This document shows positions 1-9,178 of a stretch of 64,000 nucleotides of DNA, one piece after another. This DNA comes from Muricea muricata (lineage: Eukaryota > Cnidaria > Anthozoa > Malacalcyonacea > Plexauridae): contig OY979731.1 in the NCBI GenBank assembly GCA_963855995.1, positions 124,001-188,000 of the forward strand, in the 5' to 3' direction. The notes under the pieces are model-generated. The model was not told the DNA's origin. It saw only the letters and a program-made list of their open reading frames with translations, and searched no databases. Within the stretch, counting starts at the first letter, position 1. Each line of letters begins with the position of its first letter. Both the position numbers and the translations under genes were made by a program.

Positions 1-3
1 TTT

Positions 4-332
4 GGTTTGTGTGGAAGTCTTGTGTGAAGTATGGTAACTTGTCAAAATGGCTTTAAATCACTTGAAACTTTGCAAAAATGATCGCGTATGCCTTCTTTCA
101 CGAAAAAAATCGTTTTGAGCCGTCCAAACTCATTTTTGTGAGTTTTCAGAATTTCACCCTTGTCTAAGTCCCAATCCATGATCTGGTTTGTGGGGAAGTC
201 GGGTGTGAAATATGGTAACTTGTCAAAATGGCTTGAAATCACTTTAAACTTTTCAAAAATGATCGCGTATGCCTTCTTTCATGAAAAAAATCGTTTTCAG
301 CCAGTCAAACTCATTTTTGTAAGTTTTCAGCT
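4..332 (+). repeat. 181-bp tandem duplication (two copies)
   Basis: A segment beginning GGTTTGTGTGGAAGTC at 4 returns at 185 as GGTTTGTGGGGAAGTC, and both continue through matching text (TATGGTAACTTGTCAAAATG, then GATCGCGTATGCCTTCTTTC). The period is 181 bp with scattered substitutions. The first copy is cut by the window edge, so the array may extend to the left. It overlaps no recognisable exon. Confidence 0.85.
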
Positions 333-532
333 CGTATTCGGCTCTCTACTGTCCCTGAAGCCGTGGTTTTGATACCTACTGTAGACTTTTGGGTGAAGTG
401 TCACTACTGTTGATTGGGATTGCCCCTAACTGAGTTCTTCATAATTCTGCTAAGCTATAAGTATAATTATAATTACACATACGATTTAATTCTCGAACTA
501 ACGTTGTCAGTGTCAGTTGTGCAATTGTTTTT

Positions 533-668
533 ACTACCTGAAACAGTAGAAGGAAAACTCGACATTTTGAGCGTAGACCTTCGTAGTGACAGGAAATATC
601 TTCGCAACAAAGGGCTTTCGCTCGAAACGTCCATTTTGTGCTTCTTTCGTTTAGGTATTTTGAGATCC
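533..668. mobile_element. Foldback element, copy 1 (decayed)
   Basis: The left arm (from TACCTGAAACAGTAGAAGG) is an imperfect inverted complement of the right arm (ending CTTTCGTTTAGGTATTTTG). The right half holds CTTTCGCTCGAAACGTCC, also present in the element at 2945-3125. This looks like a short non-autonomous foldback or MITE. It has no coding capacity and lies just upstream of the first PLAT exon. Confidence 0.5.
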
Positions 669-712
669 TAGTCTGTTATGTCACTGCTTACAGTTTTATG
701 TCTCCTTTTTAG

Positions 713-761
713 AGTGGAACACGACAACACTGGATTTGTTCTAGGAATGTATCTGAATAAG
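713..761 (+). CDS. PLAT exon: middle strands
   Basis: It follows acceptor CTCCTTTTTAG and encodes VEHDNTGFVLGMYLNK, the usual HDN-G mid-domain segment of PLAT. The donor is AAG|GTTAGA. It reads in frame into the exon at 834. Confidence 0.7.
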
Positions 762-833
762 GTTAGAGAATTTCTATTGTAATTTACAATGTTTTCAATG
801 GATGTTCTTATAGTTTCATCATTCTCTTATAAG

Positions 834-966
834 GTGACAGTGACGGAGTTAGTGAAAGGGACAGTCACATATTTTCCTTGTGATCAATGGTTGGACAAAG
901 ACGAAGGAGATGGTCAGATAAGAAGACAACTGATGGCGACAAAGAAATCTACTGATAAACGCAAAG
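834..966 (+). CDS. PLAT exon: C-terminal half
   Basis: It encodes VTVTELVKGTVTYFPC followed by DQWLDKDEGDGQIRRQL, the signature end of a PLAT domain (FPC-W-D-DEGDG). The donor is AAAG|GTATAT. It ends in phase 1, matching the exon at 1178. Confidence 0.75.
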
Positions 967-987
967 GTATATTGAGGCTTCTTTTAA

Positions 988-1095
988 GGAAATCTAAACT
1001 AAACTAATTTTATTTATACTGGATAGCTCTATCAGTTCTAAACTGTTCTTCCCAGAGGTCCAATAAGGATCATCTCTTATTGATCTAGTAATACC
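988..1095 (+). repeat. ~115-bp intron repeat, single copy
   Basis: This intronic stretch (key words CTAAACTAAACTAATTTTA, CTATCAGTTCTAAACTG and GTCCAATAAGGATCATC) is the same family as the triplets at 3429-3752 (inverted) and 14100-14450 (direct). Confidence 0.7.
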
Positions 1096-1177
1096 AAAGC
1101 AGGAAACCTAAATAAACTAACTATTCTATACTTGGTAGCTCTTACAATCATTTCAAATCTTCTTTCTCTAACTTCAG

Positions 1178-1322
1178 GGTTCAAGTACAAGGTGTGTACG
1201 TATACAGGAGATGTGAGAGGCGCAGGCACTGATGCTAACGTGACCATCACGATATTTGGCGAGAATGGTGATACAGGGGAACATTGTTTAGATAACTCTA
1301 GAAACAACTTCGAGAAAGGAAG
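1178..1322 (+). CDS. PLAT exon: N-terminal half
   Basis: After acceptor AACTTCAG it encodes [20 protein letters not shown], then [15 protein letters not shown] and [10 protein letters not shown]. This is the canonical opening half of a PLAT domain with the GTDANV calcium-site neighbourhood. The donor is GGAAG|GTCAGT in phase 2. No matching mid-domain exon could be found between here and 2070. Confidence 0.8.
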
Positions 1323-1586
1323 GTCAGTGTCATGATCTAGCGATTAATAACTGCCGCACAACACCGTACTTTCTACATTGTTGTAGATTCTCGTTTTACT
1401 ATGACGTGAAGGCTATTACTAGTGTGTTTACACTATGCCGTAGTCGTTTGCCGTAGCGTCACAATAGCGTACCACTAGGCTCAGCATGAAAGATAGTGCG
1501 CTACCGACGGTAAATTTAAGGAGGCTTTGTAGTGTAATCACACTTCCATAGGCATAAGTCGGACACTGGTGATAAAATTGATTATC

Positions 1587-1630
1587 TCACATGTTAAATT
1601 ATGTAATATTAATCATAATTTAACATGTGA
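1587..1630. repeat. 44-bp palindrome with 17-bp perfect arms
   Basis: The arm TCACATGTTAAATTATG is followed by 10 bp (TAATATTAAT) and its exact reverse complement. It lies in the long gap between PLAT exons (1323-2069), which otherwise shows no coding signal and may be decayed transposon DNA. Confidence 0.85.
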
Positions 1631-2069
1631 AAATTAACCCTTTTCAAACAATTATCAATCATGGCTTTTATGCCGTCTACGTCAATTCAACCGGGGAAAA
1701 CACTTGCATAGTATAAAGACTTTCTTAATCGGCATTACATTGTCTAATCAGCGAAGCGGAAAAACAACTGTGTCAATTTTACGATAACCATATTAGCAAT
1801 TACCTTAAAATTAAAAAAAGTCAACGAATCAACTATTATGGTAAACTGTAATAGTCATACACGGATACACAGCCTGTACTCGGCCTTTGCACAGCATGAT
1901 TCCATATCTAAACCTCGCTATGAATAATAGCGGTGGAGTCTATGCGCGAGTGTTGTCTATGTAGTCCCACTTATAGCCGTCGCGCTGCAATAGACAGTTT
2001 AACATGTAAATTACTAAATAAATATATGATACAACAATTACTAGTTAGATTATTTTTAATGTTTACCAG

Positions 2070-2213
2070 GTAACAGTAGAAGACGAAGCTCGTGGTAAGA
2101 CATTTGAATTTCCTTGTCATCGTTGGTTAGCAAGAGATGAGGATGACAGGCAAATAACAAGATAATTGGTTTGTGTCAATGGTTCACAGCAAGCTGACAT
2201 GTATATTACCCTG
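2070..2213 (+). pseudogene. PLAT exon with in-frame stop
   Basis: Acceptor GTTTACCAG leads into VTVEDEARGKTFEFPC and HRWLARDEDDRQIT, a PLAT C-terminal half. The codon after ITR is TAA (2163-2165), where the family normally has Glu before Leu. The frame then continues as LVCVNGSQQADMYITL to a GT donor. A single G-to-T change would explain the stop. A sequencing error is possible but less likely for a substitution. Confidence 0.7.
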
Positions 2214-2559
2214 GTTAGTAATACTCCTTTATTTAAAATAACTTTAGATTTAAAAACACGTTCTCTGACTAAATATTTTATTTAACGAGAGCTTTTGAGT
2301 CCCTAACTATAGTCTTTGACGGGTTAAAGCTGCACAAACTGTGTACAACGATGGGTTATAATGCAAAACTATATGTAACGCGTGCGTTTAAACTCTGGTA
2401 CGCTGTCTTCATTTCCTTGGATAGCTTTAAACAGTTCTATATGGAAGTCCAATAATGGTTAAATCCCAATAAGAAAGAGAGAAAGCAATTTTCAACCGTG
2501 ATTCTATGTCTAACCTTCTCTTATACTTGCTTAGGATATGACTACAGGGAAGGTTATGA

Positions 2560-2815
2560 TGCGGAGAGTTATCTTTCGAGAGTTACGTCCGATCCACGCC
2601 CAAACCACGTTCACATTTCTCAATGACACATAATCACGATCATTGCGATGAAGAGAGTCCTGCCAGCCGTTTTGAGAAAACATTTTTTCATCGCCAGAAT
2701 GGTGAACGCGGCTCAGAGTTATAAAAGAATGATAACTCTTCAACATCTTCATAAATATTGGCTAGAGTGGGAGTTACGTCCGATATAACTCTCTCATGTT
2801 AGTTCAAAAAATTGT
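2560..2815. repeat. Region with repeated GAGTTACGTCCGAT motif
   Basis: GAGTTACGTCCGAT occurs near 2579 and 2769, and AACTCTC-type words recur on both strands around it. It may be the remnant of a small element. No coding potential is seen. Confidence 0.3.
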
Positions 2816-2944
2816 CGAGAGAGTTAAAAAAATTGAGTGCGATCATTAGGAAAACTGGTTTAAATCATAACTCTCAGTAACTCTCCTTTTAGTTTGTCCC
2901 ATGCTTGGCGTACAGTACTTCAGTTGTAGCAGCTTGAACTATCG

Positions 2945-3125
2945 GTTCTTTCACTACTGTACCTGAAACGATAAAATCAGAATTCTGCGTTTCCAGCGAA
3001 GGTCCTTTCTCGCTAGGAAGTTAGTAGTCACTGCTCTTTCTCTCTACTAACTTCTCGATAAGGAGTCTTCGCTCGAAACGTCGAATTCTGTTTATGTCGT
3101 TTTAGGTAGTGGAAGATCCTATGTT
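2945..3125. mobile_element. Foldback element, copy 2 (~180 bp)
   Basis: The left arm (CACTACTGTACCTGAAACG, then AGAATTCTGCGTTTCCAGCG) is inverted in the right arm (TTCGCTCGAAACGTCGAATT, then GTCGTTTTAGGTAGTGG). The inner part repeats AAGTTAGTAG and CTACTAACTT, so almost the whole element folds back. It shares termini and the CGCTCGAAACGTC word with copy 1 at 533-668. It is probably a MITE-like element in a PLAT-gene intron. Confidence 0.7.
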
Positions 3126-3219
3126 TTTGTGTGCACTAGCGACACTGGCAACCTTAGTTCGAGCAGCTGCTTCATCCTTTCTTTCAAGTTTTAATATTGA
3201 TATATTTGATGTGTTTCAG

Positions 3220-3428
3220 GCGTACCATATGAAGTTCACGTGACCGCAGGTGACGTAAGGAACGCTCTGACGTAAGGAATAGTTCTTCACGGGGGGAAGA
3301 CGGGGAGAAGAACAGCGGGAAACTGGTACTGAGAAATGAAAACAATGATAATTTTAAACGAGACAGAACTGATATTTTTCAAGTGGAAACAGCTGGCTGC
3401 TTGAGTCCTGTGCATCATATTACTATTG
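3220..3428 (+). pseudogene. PLAT exon, frameshifted
   Basis: After acceptor GTGTTTCAG the frame gives VPYEVHVTAGDVRNALT and then TAA at 3273-3275. A second frame gives KNSGKLVLRNENNDNF and then KRDRTDIFQVETAGCLSP, a clear PLAT continuation. The sequence TGACGTAAGGAA is present twice across the break (near 3251 and 3269), so a small duplication plus loss of the GTDANV segment probably caused the damage. The 3' end runs directly into the 115-bp repeat and no normal donor is visible. Confidence 0.65.
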
Positions 3429-3752
3429 TTTCCTCCAGTAGATTAGTAACACTGGATCAATAAGAGAAGATCTTTACTGGACCTCTAGAAAGAACAGTTT
3501 AGAACTGATAGAGCTGTCCCCAGTATAAATAAAATTAGTTTAGTTCAGGTTTCCTCCTGTAGTAACAACACTGGATCAATAAGAAATGATCCTTACTGGA
3601 CCTCTAGGAAGAACAATTTAGAAATGTGAGTGCTATCCAGTATAAATAAAGTTAGTTTAGTTTAGGTTTCCTGCTATAGTAACACTGGATCAATAAGAGA
3701 TGATCCTTACTGGACCTCTAGGAGGAACAGTATGGAACTGATAGAGTATTTA
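3429..3752 (-). repeat. ~115-bp repeat, three tandem copies (inverted)
   Basis: Three near-identical units each contain AACACTGGATCAATAAGA, CTTACTGGACCTCTAG, GAACAGTTTAGAACTGATAG and AGTTTAGGTTTCCT. They are the reverse complement of the units at 988-1095 and 14100-14450. Confidence 0.85.
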
Positions 3753-3787
3753 TTACCATTGGTAATGTAGAGCAATCTTCATTCTAG

Positions 3788-3923
3788 ATCGTGGTGGATT
3801 GTCCCAGTACAGGATGTCAACAAGTGTTTTTATGTCAGCGATGGATTGCAGATGACGAAGCGGATGGCAGGCTCGAACGAGATTTATATGAATCTGAAGA
3901 CATGAGACAAAAGCGTAGACCAA
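3788..3923 (+). CDS. PLAT exon: C-terminal half
   Basis: Acceptor CATTCTAG opens IVVDCPSTGCQQVFLCQRW, then IADDEADGRLERDLYE and MRQKRRP. This is the PLAT variant with CQRW and ADDE-DG-LERDL. The likely donor is CCAA|GTAATG, phase 1. The exon itself has no lesion. Confidence 0.75.
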
Positions 3924-4043
3924 GTAATGCTATCTTTCATTCATTTCAAGGAAGTGTTCTTCCTAGTGTATGGTGATAGCTAAACTTCATTTATGGTAGG
4001 TAGTTTTATCTGTTCTGAACTGTTTTTAATTTTGATTGATCAG

Positions 4044-4102
4044 AGATTGTTTATAATGTCTGGGTGTGGACAAGTGATGAAAGAGGTGCTGGAACCGACG
4101 GA
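4044..4102 (+). pseudogene. PLAT exon truncated by satellite
   Basis: Acceptor TTGATCAG and then IVYNVWVWTSDERGAGTDG match the start of the next PLAT domain in the expected phase. After the GGAACCGACGGAA segment the sequence turns into poly-T satellite, and the domain does not resume at 8263. Confidence 0.65.
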
Positions 4103-7100
4103 ATTTTTTTTCCAAATTTTTTTTTCAAAATTTTTTGTCAAAATTTTTTGTCAAAATTCATATAATCACGAGAAAAATCCCGCGTGGGGTGCTCGCAACA
4201 CGCGTGTGTCTCGCATGCGAAACCCTCGAAACAAATGCCGAAAAAATTTTGAGAAAAATTTTGACAAAAAAATTTGGAAAAAAAATTTGGAAAAAAATTC
4301 TAAGAAAAAATTTTGAGGAAAATTACGGCAAAAAAATTTGGAAAAAAAATTTGAAAAAAAATTCTGAGAAAAAATTTTGTTCATGAATATTTGAGGAACA
4401 TTTAAGGAACAATATTCATGAAGTCTCATGAAATTGTTCAGGAATATTTGAGGAAATATTCATTACCGGATACGTCACAACGAATTACGAATAATTTCAT
4501 CAAAATTTTTTCTCAGAATTTTTTTTCAAATTTTTTTTCCAAATATTTTTTTCCAAATTTTTTTGTCAAAATTTTCCTCAAAATTTTTTCTCAGAATTTT
4601 TTTTCCAAATTTTTTTTTCAAAATTTTTTGTCAAAATTTTCCTCAAATTTTTTTCGAAATTTGTTTCGAGGGTTTCGCACGCGAGACACACGCGTGTTGT
4701 GAGCACCCCAGGCGGGATTTTTTTCGTGATTATATCAATGAGAATTTTTTTGTCAAATTTTTTTTCCTAATTTTTTTTTCCAAATTTTTTTGTCAAAATT
4801 TTCCTCAAAATTTTTCTCAGAATTTTTTTTCAAACTTTTTTTCCAAATTTTTTGTCAAAATTCATATAATCACGAGAAAAATCCCGCGTGGGGTGCTCGC
4901 AACACGCGTGTGTCTCGCATGCGAAACCCTCGAAACAAATGCCGAAAAAATTTTGAGAAAAATTTTGACAAAAAAATTTAGAAAAAAAATTTGGAAAAAT
5001 ATTCTAAGAAAAAATTTTGAGGAAAATTTCGGCAAAAAAATTTGGAAAAAAAATTTGAAAAAAAATTCTAAGAAAAAAATTTGTTCATGAATATTTGAGG
5101 AACATTTAAGGAACAATATTCATGAAGTCTCATGAAATTGTTCAGGAATATTTGAGGAAACATTCATTACCGGATACGTCACAACGAATTAGGAATATTT
5201 TCATCAAAATTTTTTCTCAGAATTTTTTTTCAAATTTTTTTTCCAAATATTTTTTCCAAATTTTTTTGTCAAAATTTTCCTCAAAATTTTTTCGCAGAAT
5301 TTTTTTTCCAAATTTTTTTTTCAAAATTTTTTGTCAAAATTTTCCTCAAAATTATTTCAAAATTTGTTTCGAGGGTTTCGCACGCGAGACACACGCGTGT
5401 GGCGAGCACCCCACGCGAGAGACACGCGTGTTGCGAGCACCCCACGCGGGATTTTTCTCGTGACTTTATGAATGAGAATTTTTTTGTCAAAGTTTTTTCC
5501 TAATTTTTTTTTTCCAGACTTTTTGTCAAAATTTTCCTCAAATTTTTTTCGGCATTTGTTTCGAGGGTTTCGCACGCGAGACACACGTGTGTGGCGAGCA
5601 CCCTACGCGAGAGACACGCGTGTTGCGAGCACCCCACGCGGGATTTTTCTCGTGATTATATCAATGAGAATTTTTTTGTGAAATTTTTTTTCCAAATTTT
5701 TTTTTCCAAATTTTTTTGTCAAAATTTTCCTCAAAATTTTTTCTCAGAATTTTTTTGCAAATTTTTTTTCCAAATTTTTTGTCAAAATTTTCTTCTAAAT
5801 TTTTTCAGGATTTTTTTCGAGGGTTTCGCACGCGAGGAAAATTTCGGCAAAAAAATTTGGAAAAAAAATTTGAAAAGAAATTCTGAGAAAAAATTTTGTT
5901 CATGAATATTTGAGGAACATTTAAGGAACAATATTCATGAAGTCTCATGAAATTGTTCAGGAGTATTTGGGGGGGTGTTCATCACCTGATACGTCACAAC
6001 GAATTACGAATATTTTCATCAAAATTTTTTCTCAGAATTTTTTTTCAAATTTTTTTTCCAAATATTTTTTTCCAAAGTTTTTTGTCAAAATTTTCCTCAA
6101 AATTTTTTCTCAGAATTTTTTTTCCAAATTTTTTTTTCAAAATTTTTTGTCAAAATTTTCCTCAAAATTTTTTCGAAATTTGTTTCGAGGGTTTCGCACG
6201 CGAGACACACGCGTGTGGCGAGCACCCCACGCGAGAGACACGCGTGTTGCAAGCACCCCACGCGGGATTTTTCTCGGGAGTTTATCAATGGGAATTTTTT
6301 TGTCAAATTTTTTTGCTAATTTTTTTTTTCCAGACTTTTTGTCAAAATTTTCCTCAAATTTTTTTCGGAATTTGTTTCGAGGGTTTCGCACGCGAGACAC
6401 ACGCGTGTTGCGAGCACCCCAGGCGGGATTTTTCTCGTGATTATATCAATGAGAATTTTTTTGTTAAATTTTTTTTCCTAATTTTTTTTTCCAAATTTTT
6501 TTGTCAAAATTTTCCTCAAAATTTTTCTCAGAATTTTTTTTCAAACTTTTTTTCCAAATTTTTTGTCAAAATTCATATAATCACGAGAAAAATCCCGCGT
6601 GGGGTGCTCGCAACATGCGTGTGTCTCGCATGCGAAACCCTCGAAACAAATGCCGAAAAAATTTTGAGAAAAATTTTGACAAAAAAATTTAGAAAAAAAA
6701 TTTGGAAAAAAATTCTAAGAAAAAATTTTGAGGAAAATTTCGGCAAAAAAATTTGGAAAAAAAATTTGAAAAAAAAATTCTAAGAAAAAATTTTGTTCAT
6801 GAATATTTGAGGAACATTTAAGGAACAATATTCATGAAGTCTCATGAAATTGTTCAGGAATATTTGAGGAAACATTCATTACCGGATACGTCACAACGAA
6901 TTACGAATATTTTCATCAAAATTTTTTCTCAGAATTTTTTTTCAAATTTTTTTTCCAAATATTTTTTTCCAAATTTTTTTGTCAAAATTTTCCTCAAAAT
7001 TTTTTCTCAGGATTTTTTTTCCAAATTTTTTTTTCAAAATTTTTTGTCAAAATTTTCCTCAAAATTATTTCAAAATTTGTTTCGAGGGTTTCGCACGCGC

Positions 7101-8262
7101 AATTCTGAGAAAAAATTTTGTTCATGAATATTTGAGGAACATTTAAGGAACAATATTCATGAAGTCTCATGAAATTGTTCAGGAATATTTGAGGAAATAT
7201 TCATTACCTGATACGTCACAGCGAATTACGAACATTTTCCTCAAAATTTTTTCTCAGAATTTTTTTTTCAAATTTTTTTTTCAAAATTTTTTGTCAAAAT
7301 TTTCCTCAAAATTTTTTCGAAATTTGTTTCGAAAGTTTCGCACGCGAGACACACGCGTGTTGCGAGCAGCCCACGCGAGAGACACGCGTGCTGGGAGCAC
7401 CCCACGCGGGATTTTTCTCGTGACTTTATCAATGAGAATTTTTTGTCAAATTTTTTTGCTAATTTTTTTTTTCCAGACTTTTTGTCAAAATTTTCCTCGC
7501 ATTTTTTTCGACATTTGTTTCGAGGGTTTCGCACGCGAGACACACGCGTGTTGCGAGCACCCCACGCGAGACACACGCGTGTTACGAGCACCCCACGCGG
7601 GATTTTTCTCGTGATTATATCAATGAGAATTTTTTTTCAAATTTTTTTTCCAAATATTTTTTCCAAATTTTTTTGTCAAAATTTTCTTTAAAATTTTTTC
7701 TCAGAATTTTTTTTCCAAATTTTTTTTCCAAATTTTTTTCTCAATTTTTCATCAAAATTTTCCTCAAAATTTTTTTTCAGAATTTTTTTCCAAATTTTTT
7801 TTCAAATTTTTTGTCAAAATTTTCTTTTAAATTTTTTCAGGATTTGTTTTTAGGGTTTCGCACGCGAGACACACGCGTGTGGCGAGCACCCCACGCGAGA
7901 GACACGCGTGTGGCGAGCACCGCACGCGGGATTTTTCTCGTGACTTTATCAATGAGAATTTTTTTGTCAAATTTTTTTCCTAATTTTTTTTTCCAGACTT
8001 TTTGTCAAAATTTTCCTCAAAATTTTTCTCAGAATTTTTTTTCAAATTTTTTTTCCAAATTTTTTGTCAAAATTCATATAATCACGAGAAAATCCCGCGT
8101 GGGGTGCTCGCAACACGCGTGTGTCTCGCATGCGAAACCCTCAAAACAAATGCCGAAAAAATTTTGAGAAAAATTTTGACAAAAAAATTTTGAAAAAAAA
8201 TTTTGAAAAAAATTCTAAAAAAAAATTTTGAGGAAAATTTCGGCAAAAAAATTTGGAAAAAT
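4103..8262. repeat. Satellite S1, mixed-orientation cluster
   Basis: About 4.2 kb of units made of A- or T-runs (GACAAAAAAATTTGG, AAAATTTTGAGGAAAATTT and complements) around a CpG-rich core with CCCGCGTGGGGTGCTCG, ACACGCGTGTGTCTCGC and AACCCTCGAAACAAA. Cores lie on the + strand near 4180, 4885, 6595 and 8095. They lie inverted near 4700, 5400-5450, 5590-5645, 6210-6265, 6395, 7355-7410, 7550-7600 and 7875-7930. Several cores are doubled. A second spacer type (TTCATGAATATTTGAGGAAC ... GATACGTCACAACGAATTA) occurs at about 4378, 5083, 5899, 6795 and 7120. Open frames here are artefacts of the A/T runs. Confidence 0.9.
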
Positions 8263-9083
8263 TAAAAGGTAAGGTAATTTTAAGGTAAATGAATATGATC
8301 TATTTAGATCTAGTTTTGACATCTCGCATATCAGACCAGTTTGTTATATTAGATATAAATTTGCATGCAGATTAGAGGGAATTATTTACCTGTAATGTTT
8401 CAGTTTCTTTGAACCAAAATAAACAATGGGCATATCCCAGGCAAGGGAGAATTCTAGACATCCCCGTTCTCCAGCAGGAACAGTGGTCGAAGCAGCTACA
8501 GCAGCTGCTGGGGTCTTGCCCGGGTCGCTCCTGTGGCTTGCATCTATATACTAAGCAGAACTATGTCTCTTACTAGTTGAACAAACAAGAAGCGATGGAG
8601 CATTAGGATATTCCGATTATTATTCCAACTGCAATGATGTCTGTGATACATGAAACCATAAAATAGAATAAAACGTTTTTAGCGAAGGCCTTTCCTCAAG
8701 AAGCTTAGTAGCTTTGCATTCTGTTTTATGGTTTCATATGAGATCTTCGTGTGGCTGGAGTATTTGGTACCTGGATTTGAAGATAACATGCCGTCCTTGT
8801 GCAAGTCTTGCCATATTCGTCGGCCAGGACTCTTAGCGTCAAACACAGTTTTCCATGTTACACGAACAAGTCGTTTCGTACCCCGAATAAACATATCCCT
8901 TTGCTTTTTAGTGGAGGGTTTGTCCCTTTTAATGTATGATCATAGACACGTGACACAAGACTGACACAATTCAAGTACTCGATAGAGGACAAATAGCCAT
9001 TACAACTGGCAGTGCACCCCCCTCTCCCCATCAGATCATCCTAAATCTATCCCTGCTTACTGTATGATCAATATTATTTGCAG
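8263..9083. other. Unique intergenic or intronic stretch
   Basis: No exon is recognisable between the satellite and the first UBR4-like exon. It contains a GC-richer patch (8450-8540) and the small foldback at 8649-8739. Confidence 0.5.
8649..8739. mobile_element. Short foldback with 20-bp inverted ends
   Basis: ATGAAACCATAAAATAGAAT at the left is mirrored by ATTCTGTTTTATGGTTTCAT at the right, with one mismatch. The interior (AGCGAAGGCCTTTCCTC, AGCTTAGTAG) resembles the inner part of the foldback at 2945-3125, so it is probably a shorter family member. Confidence 0.65.
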
Positions 9084-9178
9084 GAGGAGAATGACACATG
9101 CGAGTTCCAGTTGCTGTTAGAGAAGGATTCTCAACAGGACGACTTTGTTCAAGGACGTATGTTGGGAGATCCTTACAA
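9084..9178 (+). CDS. UBR4: UBR4-like exon a
   Basis: Acceptor TATTATTTGCAG, then [18 protein letters not shown] and [11 protein letters not shown], and donor AA|GTAAGT. It ends in phase 2 and joins the next exon as Lys. Confidence 0.8.

Larger units (their letters stand above)
713..4102 (+). pseudogene. LOXHD1-like multi-PLAT gene, broken fragment
   Basis: Seven exon pieces on the + strand encode halves of PLAT/LH2 beta-sandwich domains. The motifs are typical: [59 protein letters not shown] and WIADDEADGRLERDLYE. In LOXHD1, serial PLAT domains are thought to link membrane and cytoskeleton; here the role is inferred from the family only. Exon phases between 713-761, 834-966 and 1178-1322 agree. 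Later pieces are damaged: a TAA inside the PLAT core at 2163-2165, a stop plus frameshift at 3273-3300, missing half-domains, and an abrupt end in satellite DNA at 4102. Both ends are missing. It could be a recently inactivated paralogue, or a live gene whose third and later domains have decayed. The PLAT identity is firm; the LOXHD1 assignment less so. Confidence 0.75.

Noticed and set aside
4103..8262. Many Phe/Lys/Asn-rich open frames (up to 278 codons)
   Set aside because: They run through A- and T-runs of the satellite on both strands and repeat the unit structure. No start context, splice sites or family motifs.
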